Origin: Cacajao melanocephalus
Lineage: Eukaryota > Chordata > Mammalia > Primates > Pitheciidae
Assembly: GCA_963573385.1 (NCBI GenBank)
Contig: CAUYLG010062808.1
Span: 1 to 64,000 of the forward strand
Length of the DNA stretch: 64,000 nt
Reading direction: 5' to 3'
Shown here: positions 52,121-64,000 of the stretch, piece after piece
How positions within the stretch are numbered: position 1 is the first letter of the stretch
Layout: the number at the start of each line of letters is the position of its first letter
The notes under the pieces: model-generated
Database searches by the model: none
Told to the model about the DNA's origin: nothing
Seen by the model: the letters and a program-made list of their open reading frames with translations, nothing else
Position numbers and translations under genes: made by a program

Positions 52121-53844
52121 TAGCTGGCCAGGACCTGAAGACATCATTTAATCTAATCTTTTCATTTTGTACATTGGGAAGCTGAGGCCAACATCCATGG
52201 TTATACTTGCAGGCAAGTTACTTAGGGTTTATCCAAAAAAATTAATATTTCCGATTGTCAGGGTACTAAATAATTTTGATAGTATCCCAGTGGGCAGAAC
52301 AGAGTAAAATTCTCCCAGGGGTTCAGGAAGCCCCTGCAATAATACAATGCTATTAATTAACTAATACAATGCTATTATTTCTGACAACAGAAATCTCAAA
52401 ATATGAAAAGCGGGCCTCCTTATGTGAACAGGCATAAGAGAAGCTAAATGGGAAAATTACTGATGCCCAAGCCAATGACTTGAGTCAGAACAGCTTTTAT
52501 CAGAGTGAAGCGTAGAAATATTAATATCAAGAAGCTGAACTTTTAAATCAAACCCAGAAAATGTATTTGCCCAAGGTAAAGTCTTGAGCAGAAAACAGAG
52601 AGAAGGACAATGGTGATAAGGAAAGCTTGCTTCTTTACAATGAATGCATTGTGGCAAACCTGTGAGGCACCAAGCAAGCTGACAAGCGTCCCTTCGTCCC
52701 TGTACCCAGGACAGTTTGGCCAAAGGACATCTAGGGTGACACGCCTCAGACAGTATGCATTAATTTCACATCCCGGAATAGCCCACAGAACCCGTCCAAC
52801 CTGACTGTCAGCCTTTTCAAAAGCAGCTTTGGAATTCTTTGTTCAGCCCTGCTTGGTTTACACTTGGTTTACAAGAACGTCTCTTCTGGAACTTCTCTGG
52901 TGACCTGATCTTTGTCCACAATGACATACCCCAGGAGACCCACAAATATCCAGATTTGCCCAGTGGGTGACACTATATTAGATCCGTTTAGAAGTATCAA
53001 TTCAAAACAGAGGAAAGACGCATTTACACACAAGTCAGGGCTGCCACAAATTCATTTCTTCCTCACAATATCCTCTAGCAGGAAAGAGGGCAAATTGACC
53101 TTGAAGAAAGATCCTTTTTTTTATCGGTTACCATGGCAGCACAAACCGTCTCTCCCCAGGGCACCTGTCCATGGGTTGCACCTGCCAGCTGGTAGCAAGA
53201 GTGCACCAGTAGCCTTGGTTCCCAGTGGCTGTGCTCACTTCATCAACAAAGGTATCAGCAGTGCCAATTGGCTGCACGATATGGATACCTGCCCGCTAAG
53301 CATTGGCCCGGAGCTCGGGGACTTTCACAAAGGCCAGCCAACAGCTGGCAGGCAGGAACCTCCAGGTCATTGTCATCCTGGGCTGAATTGGAACACGCAC
53401 TCGGGAGACAAAGGTTCTGTCTATAACCACAGCATCCCTCCCTCCCTGGGTGTTTTATTTTCAGCTCTGGGTCCCCTGCTATGGGAGGGCCATGTGGCTG
53501 AAGGTGTCTTTCTTGTTTTTTTTTTTCCCCCGTCTTTAGCATTGCCCTGCCTTGTGCATGGTGTAGAAAATCTTTCCCTCTCCCATGTCTAGTTTTATTG
53601 CAAATCAGAAAGCTCACCATAAGTCATCCTGGGCCAGTGGGTTCAGAGGTGGAGCTGGTAACCAAAGGCCATGTCAGACTTCCTCCTCTGGCTCCACACC
53701 AAGGTCTCCAAGGATTTCTTGTCACATGAAGCTAGTGTAGTTTCACATCCTCTAAAGCAAAGCTCTGTCGAAACTCTCTATTCTCACATGGCTTCAGCTC
53801 AAACAACCAGCCGGCTCAGCTGCCTTCCTAACCCTTTCAAGCCT
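52121..53844. other. Single-copy sequence with the longest non-repeat reading frame
   Basis: The plus frame open from 52,912 has its first ATG at 52,921 and stops at 53,592 (223 codons from the ATG). The A at -3 of that ATG is favourable. It has no domain, signal peptide or transmembrane pattern I recognise. Proline and histidine are frequent, and a run of phenylalanines near the end comes from a T run (53,516-53,526). A 121-codon frame overlaps on the minus strand. Most likely chance, though it is outside any repeat I can name. Confidence 0.35.
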
Positions 53845-53945
53845 CGAATCAGGAGACCTGGGTTCCAGTTTCAGCTCAGTCTGCATGCCCCGGAGCAATG
53901 ACAGGGCCTCAACTTCTTTATCAGGAAAATTAAGCGGCCAAAGTA
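53845..53945 (+). repeat. MIR-like SINE fragment, sense
   Basis: 'gagacctgggttccagtttc' and 'cctcaacttctttatcagga' follow the MIR middle part. Confidence 0.5.
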
Positions 53946-54049
53946 CCTTTCACTAGGGGTCCTTTCAACTCTCTCTCCCCTACCTTTAAAAAAAAAGATT
54001 ATTTTTCCTGCTGCTTTAAAAAAACTCTTAACCTGATAATCTCAAAAAA

Positions 54050-54525
54050 TGAATAGAGATTATTTTGGTTTAAAAAATAAATGACTACACACAACCACCT
54101 GAATGTATCTCAAAAATATCATGGCAAGTATAAGAAGCTTTATATACAAAAGAGCTCATACTGTATGGTATTATTAACACGGAATTCAAACATAGGCAAA
54201 AAAACTCCACGGTTTTAAAACATTAGAGTAGTAGTTGCCTCTGGCAGTAAGGTAGAAGCAGGGATTACCTGGGAAGGGGCAAGAAAGAATTTTCTGAGAC
54301 GAAGTTTTTATTTTATATCTGGTTAGGATTGGGTCACACAAGTAAGCCTTCGTCAAAACTCATAGACTGCTACTCTTGAGAGGAATCAATAGAGGTAATA
54401 AAGCAATTATAGCAAAATATTAATTGCAGAATCCAAGTTGTGAGTAAATGGGTGTACACTGTATAATTTCTTCAACTTATCTGTAATTTGGGAATCTTCA
54501 TACTATAATGTTAGGAAAAACACGT
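54050..54525 (+). mobile_element. Old L1 (L1ME-type) 3' end, sense
   Basis: 'ctgaatgtatctcaaaaata', 'actgtatggtattattaaca', 'ggcaaaaaaactccacggtt', 'agtagtagttgcctctggca', 'gggaaggggcaagaaagaat' and 'tgggtgtacactgtataatt' are the L1ME 3' UTR sections in order. Confidence 0.75.
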
Positions 54526-55744
54526 CATAATACATTTCAAAATTCCCGTCTCACTCATTCCCTCCTCTCCTCCATCCCCTCCCTCTTTCTTGACATGTGA
54601 CCTTCTTATCCCATTAAGTGAGTCACTGTAAATGGGAATATTTATTGATTTGAGCAGTTATGTCACCAGAGCCCTGTGATGACTAACTACTTTATCATTC
54701 ATTGTCCATGGCTTTCAAGGCAAGAGGACAAGCTCTGTGCATCTTTCTTAAAGAAAGCGTTCCTACCTGTAAACATCTGTTAGAAAGGATTGCAGATTTG
54801 ATAAGCATCTTTCAAGAGCACTGTCCCCATCCCAACTCACCCCAACCCTCCAGCCCCCAACACATTTGTTAAATATTAACATTCAGAGATGTGAGACCTT
54901 GGGCTTCCCAGACTCCAGAACTGTAAGACATAAAGCTCTGGTCTTTATTTAAAAAAATAACAATAACATTCAGTCACCTTTGTGAAGATTTTTATCAGGA
55001 TATCTCAAACTTAACACTGAAAGGGGGTAGCAAAATTTCTGTTTCCTCCATTTCTTTGTACTGTAGAAATGGAGGCACAAAGGTAAGACATATGTGTGGC
55101 CAGGCCCTTTGAGTGGTTCAGCTGACTGAATACACACCTCGAGACCCTAAAACCAGCCGCAGGAGTGAGAAGTAAGAGAAGTGGACACGCACAGTTTAAC
55201 AGTACTGTGGTTTCCAATGAGAATCAACTGGAACTGAGGTTAAAGATGAATTTCAGCATTTTTTGGTCACCAGTTTCTCAATGGACCATTTCCTGTCCTC
55301 TCACTGTCAAGTTTAGAGAATAAAACAGACTTCAAGAATGCATCCCTGCTTTACACGCTGTCTCAAGGCAAAGTTGGTGGTCACCAATAGCAGAATGGCA
55401 CATACTACATCTACTAATGTATGTGACCTACCTTCACATTGTGTATGTGTGGTGATCACAACTTCAAAGAAACAAACAAAAGAAGCAACCAATGATCATA
55501 ATAAAGAGGTTAAAGTTTACCAGAGCCAATTGTGCAGAGAAAAAAATCCAAAAACACAATGAAAACAAAGAATATTAGACCTGTTAAAAAAATTAAAAAC
55601 CTAGAGTTCATTTTAGTCAAACTTTTCATTTTGCAGAAAAAGAAACTGGACCTCAAATTTCAAAGTTAATGAAAGTTATGTCTGAGAATCTAAGTCTGGG
55701 ATCTTTCATAGGACCACCAGAAAATAGGGTTAGAACTGTCCTTA
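54526..55744. other. Mostly single-copy sequence
   Basis: 54,890-54,960 ('gggcttcccagactccagaa', 'ctgtaagacataaagctctg') fits the end of an MLT1-type LTR. Weak MIR-like similarity lies at 55,620-55,700. No gene was seen. Confidence 0.4.
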
Positions 55745-55860
55745 TAAATAATGTACATATTCTAAGCCCCTCAGTTCACTGGTGAGGAAACTGAGGTTCA
55801 AAGAAATTTCAGTGACTACTTTGAGTCACACTGTTACTTAGTAGGACTAAGTCCCATTAC
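55745..55860 (-). repeat. MIR SINE fragment, antisense
   Basis: 'ggtgaggaaactgaggttca' followed by 'gagtcacactgttacttagt' is antisense MIR. Confidence 0.65.
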
Positions 55861-56110
55861 ATTTATGCTCTGAGGAAGATAGCTTTGGTACCTTCCTTCC
55901 CTGTCCCAATCCTATTGGCGGCCTGTATCACTCTTTCATTCTTTGAAATGGGCAGCTGATGTTTTCCTCGTGTTCTTATGCATATAACCACCCTAATACA
56001 GCTTAGAGACCCATATCTCCTTTCCAACCAGATTAGCATCCCTCATGGAAGTTCAGGCACCACTAGCTGAGTTCAGTCAAGTATAAACACAACCAGGTAA
56101 CATCAGGCAA

Positions 56111-56399
56111 TTTTTTTTTTTTTGAGAAGGAGTCCCCCTCTGTCACTCAGGCTAGAGTGGACAATCTCGGCTCACTGCAACTTCTGCCCCCCTGGTTCAA
56201 GGGATTCTCATGCCTCAGCCTCCCAAATAGCTGGGACTACAGGCACACGCCACCACACCTGGCTAATTTTTGTATTTTTAGTAAAGGCGGGGTTTCACCA
56301 TGTTGGCCAGGCTGGTCTTGAACTCCTGACCTCAAGTGATCCACCTGCCTCAGCCTCCTAAGGTGCTGGGATTACAGGTATGAGCCACTATACCTGGCC
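56111..56399 (-). mobile_element. Alu (AluS-like), antisense
   Basis: Complete antisense Alu. Flanks 'acatcaggcaatttt' (56,100-56,114) and 'acatctaggcaatttt' (56,400-56,415) are a target-site duplication with a 1-base insertion in the right copy. Confidence 0.95.
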
Positions 56400-56639
56400 A
56401 CATCTAGGCAATTTTAAGTACCTGTTTGTGTTTTATAACCACCCAAAGCTGGTCAGCCTCAAGGAAATCAACTAGGAGAGTTCAGAGTTTTCTCATGTTA
56501 AATTCTGTCTCTATTTACCAAAGCAAACAAATTAAGGTACTGAAAGACTTTAGTAAACACAAATATTTTCACTCATGCTTACAGAGGCTTTGCAAGAGTT
56601 CTTGTTCCTAGCAGTGATTATGCTGAGCCACTCATTTCA

Positions 56640-58150
56640 TTCATTTAAATAGTCTGACAAATGTGAGTGCCTACCATATGTCTGGCACTTTCTAGGTGAT
56701 GCAGACGCAGCAGGAAACAAAGTTCCTGCACTCTTGGATCTTATATCTAGTGCGAGAAACAGACAGGTAATAAACAAGTATAGTCATAATATGTCAGAAG
56801 TTGATATGTGCCATGGGGAAAAAGAAAGTGAGAAAGTAGGTGAGTAGGTACCAGGCTGTAGAGGTGGGGAAGGGTGTTTGCAATGTGTCGTATATGAAAT
56901 GGACTCACTGATAAACAGACTTGAAAGAAATGAGGAAGCAAGCTTTGTGTACATCTGGAGGAAGCTGTTTCCAAGCAGAGAGGGAACACGAGTAAAGGCC
57001 TGAAGTAGGAGTAGCATATTCTTGGAATAACGAGGAAGCCAGGGTGGCCAGAGCAGAGTGAGTGAGGGGACACTGGAAGGAAATGCTTCTCAAAGTGAGG
57101 TGGAAAGGCATTAAAACTGTGGAACCCAGGAGTGACATGATCTGATGCCATTTAAAAGAGTCACGTCGCCTGTGTATTGAGAAACAACCATAGCTATTGT
57201 TGGCTACTACAAGAATCCAGGGATAATGGTGGCTTGGACCAATGATGGTAGCAGTGGAGACAGTGAGACGTAGTAAGATTCTTGGAGGTAGAGCTGACAG
57301 GATTTATTGATGGATTAGATGTGAAGTATGAGGAAAAGAGAAGAACCAGAATGACTTTCAAGGTTTTACACTGGGGCAATGATATGGTTTGGATCCCACC
57401 CAAATCTCACATTGAATTGTAATCCCCAGTGTTGGAGGTAGGGCTGGGTGGGAGGTGATCAGATCATGGGGGCAGAGTTCTCATGAATGGTTTAGTAACT
57501 TCCCCCCTTGGTATTGTGCAGTGACAGAGTTCTCATGAGATCTGGTTGTTTAAAAGTTTGTAGCCCCTCCCCCTTCTCTCCTTCTTGCTCTGGTTCCAGC
57601 CGTGTAAGATGTGCCTGCTTCCCCTTTACCTTCCCCATGATAGGACGTTTCCTGAGGCCTCCCCAGAAGCAGAAGTCACTATGCTTTCTGTACAGACTGC
57701 AGAACCATGAGCCAATTAAACCTCTTTTCTTCATAAATTAACCAGTCTCAGGTATTTCTTTACAGCAGTGCAAGAATGGAGTCATGTGGAGCAAATCTTG
57801 GAGAGAATTGCCGTTTGCTAGAATGAGGAAGGCTAGAGTAGACTCGGGGTGGCAAAGGGGCGAGGAGTGCTCGTGGGTTATGAATCAGGACTTCAACACT
57901 AAACACACTGGGCTGGAGATGCCTGTTAGATATCCAATTAACAGAACCGATTGATACGAGTAATGGACACATTTATTAGAGATTCTCAAGAATGCAGTTG
58001 GAAACACAATGGAGATCTCCAGCCTAGAGACATAAATGCTGGTGCCATTCGTATCTGGATCATGTTGAGACCCTGAGACCAGATGAGATCACCTAGTGAG
58101 GGTGGATAAAAAAAGTCAAGGAAGGACCAAGAACACAATTATTTGCAGGT
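56640..58150 (-). repeat. L2 LINE 3' part, antisense, split by an MST LTR
   Basis: Runs from the antisense L2 tail ('catatgtctggcactttcta', 56,676) through 'ggagtgacatgatctgatgc' (57,130) and 'atggtggcttggaccaatga' to 57,379. It resumes after the LTR with 'agatgcctgttagatatcca' and 'gaccagatgagatcacctag' to about 58,150. About 1.1 kb of L2 is a long piece for so old a family. The minus frame at 56,747-57,151 (134 codons) lies over the ORF2 end and 3' UTR and is not a gene. Confidence 0.8.
57380..57790 (+). mobile_element. MST/MaLR solo LTR, sense, inside L2
   Basis: Starts 'tgatatggtttggatcccac', then 'aggtgatcagatcatggggg', 'agccaattaaacctcttttc' and 'ccagtctcaggtatttcttt'. The final '...ctaataca' is decayed, so the 3' border is given to about 10 bases. 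It has no internal region. It was inserted into an existing L2. Confidence 0.88.
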
Positions 58151-58381
58151 CATTGAGATGAGGAGAAAGCAGCAAAGAAGGCAGAGGAAGGGACCAGAGA
58201 GGCAGACAAAGATTAGAGAGCAGTATTCCCGAGTCGGGTAAGTGGTCAGCTGTGCCCAATTCTGCTGATTCTAGAGGCAAGCTGAGTTATAATGGGAAAA
58301 GCAAAACAGAGCCACCTGCATCTCCTGCTATTGTATCTACAGCCTCCTGTTATAACAATAATAGCAAGAATAGTAAGAATA

Positions 58382-58648
58382 GGCCAGACACAGTGGTTCA
58401 CACTTGTAATCCTAACACTTTGGGAGGCCAAGGCGGGTGGATCACTTGAGGTTCAGGAGTTTGAAACCAGCCTGGCCAACATGGTGAAACCCCTTCCCTA
58501 CTAAAAATACAAAAACAATTGTAGCCGGGCATGGTGGCAGGTGCCTGTAATGCCAGCTATTTGGGAGGCGGAGGTTGCAGTGAGCTGAGATGGTGCCACT
58601 GCACTCCAGCCTGGGCACCAAGAGCAAAACTCCATCTCAAAAAAAAGG
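58382..58648 (+). mobile_element. Alu, sense, with a ~31-bp deletion in the right arm
   Basis: A dimeric Alu with a perfect 13-bp target-site duplication (aatagtaagaata) at 58,369-58,381 and 58,649-58,661. In the right arm 'ttgggaggc' passes straight to 'ggaggttgcagtgagc', so the 'tgaggcaggagaatcgcttg' section is missing, as expected from a slip between two GGGAGGC-like words. Confidence 0.95.
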
Positions 58649-58661
58649 AATAGTAAGAATA

Positions 58662-59035
58662 AAGAACTATCATCTGTTGAATGTCCATCATGCCCCAAGC
58701 ATTGTGCTTTAGCAAGTATCACATGTCAACAGTGATGGGTTGGTAGTGGCTACCTGGAGCATCCTGCTGAGAGGGATTCTGCAGCTGCTCTTTGCTCAAA
58801 GGAAAAGGATTGAGCTGTGATATCTGCTATATATACAATAAGGAATTGACATCACAATTGCCAGGTATTTGTGGACATTGTACTAAGATTTTATGTATAT
58901 CGTCTGAGGAGCTCACACCACCAGAGTAGTAATATAATTAGCCCCATTTTACTAATGCAGAGACCCAGGTCAGAGAGATGTACTAACCTCTGCCCAGTGA
59001 CACAGCAAATGTGCCAAAGGGGAGGCTTGGCCCAG
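58662..59035 (-). repeat. MIR SINE fragments, antisense
   Basis: 58,662-58,730 ('tcatctgttgaatgtccatc') and 58,840-59,035 ('attagccccattttactaat', 'cagtgacacagcaaatgtgc') are both antisense MIR, probably two separate copies. Confidence 0.65.
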
Positions 59036-60779
<1,744 letters not shown>

Positions 60780-60790
60780 TGAGCCTTTTT

Positions 60791-62394
60791 CTAATAGTCA
60801 GAAAACTACCACATTTCAAGATAAATTTCTATGCCACAATACTTCTCCCAGCTCTCAGAAACCCATCAAAATACATAAGAGAAAATCAATATGGTTATCC
60901 AGAAACAATAGCCTAATTCAGTTATGCTCCTACCTAACCCATCTGCAGAAACAATAGCTATATTTGCCCAAGTGAATATATACCTGACTTTATGCCATGG
61001 AGAAAAATGAAACTAACTTGCCAAGACATGCCTCTGCCCTTCAACTATCCCTACTTACTATCTACAAATAAGGCAAAAAGTCTATATGGAATCTGAACTT
61101 CTAACCAATGGACCCATCTCAGTCTTCATTGAGGCCATTAATACATTAAAAACACTGATGAAGGGCTATTTGTTGGGTAAAGTCATTTTTCCCTTGACAT
61201 TTATTATCAGTAGAAAAGTTTTTCTGTTTTAATACCCACATTCTGGCATATAATTACTGTAATAAAGTCTACTTCTGCACTCTGGGTGACTGCTGCCAGT
61301 ATTATGAAATCATGGCAATGGTTGTAAAAATAAGGGAGGTCACAACCCTTCCACACACACACACACCCACTCCGCAGCTGATATTAAATAGCTTTGGTGG
61401 GAAAATGCAGACCTTTAAACTTTCTCTACCAAACTCAATGCATTCTGTATTTAACTTCTTTAAAACAATTTGTGTTATAAGAATTCAAAAACTGCATATG
61501 GCCATGGAAAAAAAAAAAGAAAGCTTATACTTAATTAGCTACTAAGTCCAACTTGGAGGAAGCACAATAACAACCATTTCTTTGTGCTAACTATTTTTAA
61601 TGATATGCATTACATGCATTGGCCTGTCTACTGCCCAGACTGTTCCAGCATCAATCCTGCTTTAGTCTTATGCTTTTGGCAAAGAGAAGCACTGGGAAAA
61701 GTCTTCATCGTGATGTTTTGCCATTTTGGTAGGGATAACTCCTAAGGCATGAATTCCCTCTGAACCTTAAACTACCACCATGGTTTCATGACCACAAGAC
61801 AATCAATGTCCAAGCACATCAGATGCTGTACAAATATTCTCTTTGCACCTCAAACAGTACTCAATATTTTGATTCACCCTCTCTGGGCTTAAGCCGCTTG
61901 AATATTTTAATCCAATTGCTTCCAGCTATTCTCTTACATAACTGTTGAATACAATTTTTCTGCTTCCAACCAAGACCCAAGTCAAGCTAATTCAAGATCG
62001 TGAAAAGGACAGACAGGTCCAAGATGCAGTGGCTTGTGCATTAAAAAAAAAAACAACTTTTAGTTCTTTACACAATAGGCATTTCCTTAGAAAGGGTCTT
62101 TTTTAAAAGTAGAATCTTGGGTTTCCAAATGAAAATAATCTTGAGTAGGGATGCTCTTTGAGGGTCTGAAGGCCAGGATCTCCTCTTGTCTTCAGAATAA
62201 GAAATCAATTGTCCTCCAAAGCATCACAGAGAATATAGAATGTGGAAGGAAAATATGTCTAAGGACCACAAGAAAACATCAACAGAACACGGAACAAAGA
62301 AAACCAGGCCCTGAGAATGTCACCTCTGCTCTAAACACAGCAACTGCACTGTCATCTATTTTATTTCCTGGCCTTATGTATCAGGTTTAGGTTT
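60791..62394. other. Single-copy AT-rich sequence
   Basis: Contains a short CA-rich patch (61,351-61,368). No named repeat and no supported gene. Confidence 0.5.
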
Positions 62395-63000
62395 AGGAAG
62401 GAAAAGAGCCACTACAACCGTTCTGGAAAGCAGTTTGAGGTGTGCAAACCCTGCAACCAGCAATTCCACTCCTAGGTATGTGTCCTGGAGTAACTGGCAC
62501 ATATGTGCCCCAGAATGCATGTATGTGAATGCTCATAGCACTGTTGTTCATGATGGCTCCAAAGCAGAATCATCCCATAGTATAATGGATCAACACATTG
62601 TAGTGAATTTGTGCAATAGAAAACTATACAGCAGGAAAAGTAATAAACCAGAGGTTTGTGCCACAAGATGAATGAATCTTGCAAACACAAGGTTGAATGA
62701 AAAAAGGCAAGACATGAAAGAAAACATAGAATCATTCTATCTATATAAAGCCGGAAAGGAGGCAATGCTAATGTATATTGTGTAGAGATGCATATATGAG
62801 TAATAAAGCCATGAAGAAAAGCAAGAAAATGATTATCACAAAAGTCTGAAGAACATTTTCTTTGGAGGGAAAGCAGGTGAGAAAGTTGTGATTCAGACTC
62901 AGGATGGGGAGTAGGGGAGATTTCTGGGGTGCTAGCAATGTTTTGCTTATCACCCTTTAAAATCTTTCCATGTGAATATTGTATCATTTACTTCACAACT
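62395..63000 (+). mobile_element. Old L1 (L1ME-type) 3' end, sense
   Basis: 'aaccagcaattccactccta' (62,454), 'atgaatgaatcttgcaaaca', 'tagaatcattctatctatat', 'gatttctggggtgctagcaa' are the L1M 3' end in order. The 171-codon minus frame at 62,472-62,987 lies wholly over this element, antisense, and is chance. Confidence 0.8.
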
Positions 63001-64000
63001 GCAAAAATAAACAAACACAAAAAACACCACCTAAAGAAAAAAAAAGCTTGAAAAATCACTCTTTCAGTCCAACTTCTTCATGTTAAATAAGGAACTGGTG
63101 GTCAGGAAAATTAAGTCGTTGCCATTTCTCCTGTTGCCCTGATGTGGGCTCTTGGATGTGGGGCTTGTCGGGAAGCTTCTTCTCTTCTCAGAACCTGGGG
63201 ACCTGGAGAGGCCAGGCCATCTGGAATTAATGTCCTTCCCAATATTTTACTCTGCTGGGTCCCCAAGCACTGTGCTCAGCCCAAGCTTCTTTGCCTTTCC
63301 TTTCTCTCCCTTCAAGGTAAGGATTTTTCTACTTGGAAAAGAGTCGTTAATGGATAGCCTTTCTTCTCCAGGAGGTTTTAGGGGGTCAAGGGCCTGTCAT
63401 TATAGCACTGGGCTCTTCCATTTAGCATGCAAACTGACCCACTCCTTTTCCTCCTCCACAGCCCCTCTTCCTCTCAGGCAGCCCCCAACATGTCTCAACT
63501 CTATGGATCCACACTGGACAGACACACGTACTATACAAGCACCTCATATACATGCATACCCCCACCCGGACTCTGTCTCGATTCTGTGTCTGCCTGACTT
63601 ACAGTCCTATGTAGACCATATCTAATGCATAATCGACATCCTAAAACCTATTAAACTTTGCTTTTCATGGCTGTTTAAAACTAAAATGTTAGCCCTACAT
63701 GTTAAACTCAGTGCTTCTTTACATACTTTTCAGTCATTCTTCCAATAAACAATTGAAAGTGTCAATAGACATGTACTTTGGCCACCGGAAAGGCCTCATT
63801 CTAAACTCCTACACTTGAGCTGCCTGGCGTATATTGCCTTTATAATAATATTTAAAAAATATTTTTATTATCTCTTTCCTCTAAAAAAAAGTCAGTTGCT
63901 GAGGAAACGTCTAGCCAGAACATTGTTTGGAGGTAAAATTGTGTGTTAAGAACTTCCACATGAGGCATTTGTAAATAATAACATGATTGTAAATAATAAC
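63001..64000. other. Single-copy sequence
   Basis: No named repeat. A 157-codon plus frame (63,152-63,625) opens with ATG-like context only inside and shows no domain. The 13-mer 'tgtaaataataac' occurs at 63,970-63,982 and 63,988-64,000, at the window end. Confidence 0.45.

Noticed and set aside
56747..57151. 134-codon minus-strand frame
   Set aside because: Decayed end of L2 ORF2 and its 3' UTR.
62472..62987. 171-codon minus-strand frame
   Set aside because: Antisense to an old L1 3' UTR; no domain.

Overview
This window is anthropoid primate, most likely human, non-coding DNA. The evidence is the repeat content: eleven dimeric Alu copies plus one free left Alu monomer, L1PA- and L1PB-type LINE-1 sequence, THE1/MST (MaLR) LTRs, and a background of old mammalian repeats (MIR, L2, L1M, a probable CR1/L3 remnant). 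I found no protein-coding exon, rRNA, tRNA, CRISPR array or bacterial or viral genome. Human cannot be told from another ape or Old World monkey by eye.

Layout. 1-5.8 kb: an L1PA copy running in from the left, an antisense ERV1-like LTR, an L2 split by an Alu, and two old L1 fragments. 5.8-10.1 kb: mostly single-copy sequence with a MIR, an L2 split by two Alus, and a long (CA)n(GA)n tract. 10.1-15.1 kb: a nested stack in which an L1PB copy sits in an older L1M-like repeat and itself holds an Alu and a shrunken THE1 element; its target-site duplications can be read. 15.1-18.9 kb: a duplicated block, L1M fragments and a free left Alu monomer. 18.9-32 kb: largely single-copy sequence with L2, MIR, two Alus, an MST LTR split by an Alu, and microsatellites. 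32-43 kb: an ERVL-type LTR, an L1M 3' end split by a small DNA transposon, an Alu, and several short direct duplications. 43-52 kb: one Alu, a CR1/L3 remnant, an L1PB/L1MA 3' half, then an AT-rich palindrome-rich patch with more local duplications. 52-64 kb: single-copy sequence with the longest non-repeat reading frame (52,921-53,592), three Alus, an L2 split by an MST LTR, MIRs and L1M 3' ends.

No genes act together here. What stands out is structural: several short, direct-orientation local duplications (8.4/15.1, 32.3, 37.1/37.8/39.6, 40.3/41.6, 49.9/50.7 and 51.0/51.4 kb) that are not simply two copies of one dispersed repeat, and a set of nested insertions whose order can be worked out. 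All family names come from recognising sequence patterns, not from a search, so subfamily names and old-repeat borders are approximate.
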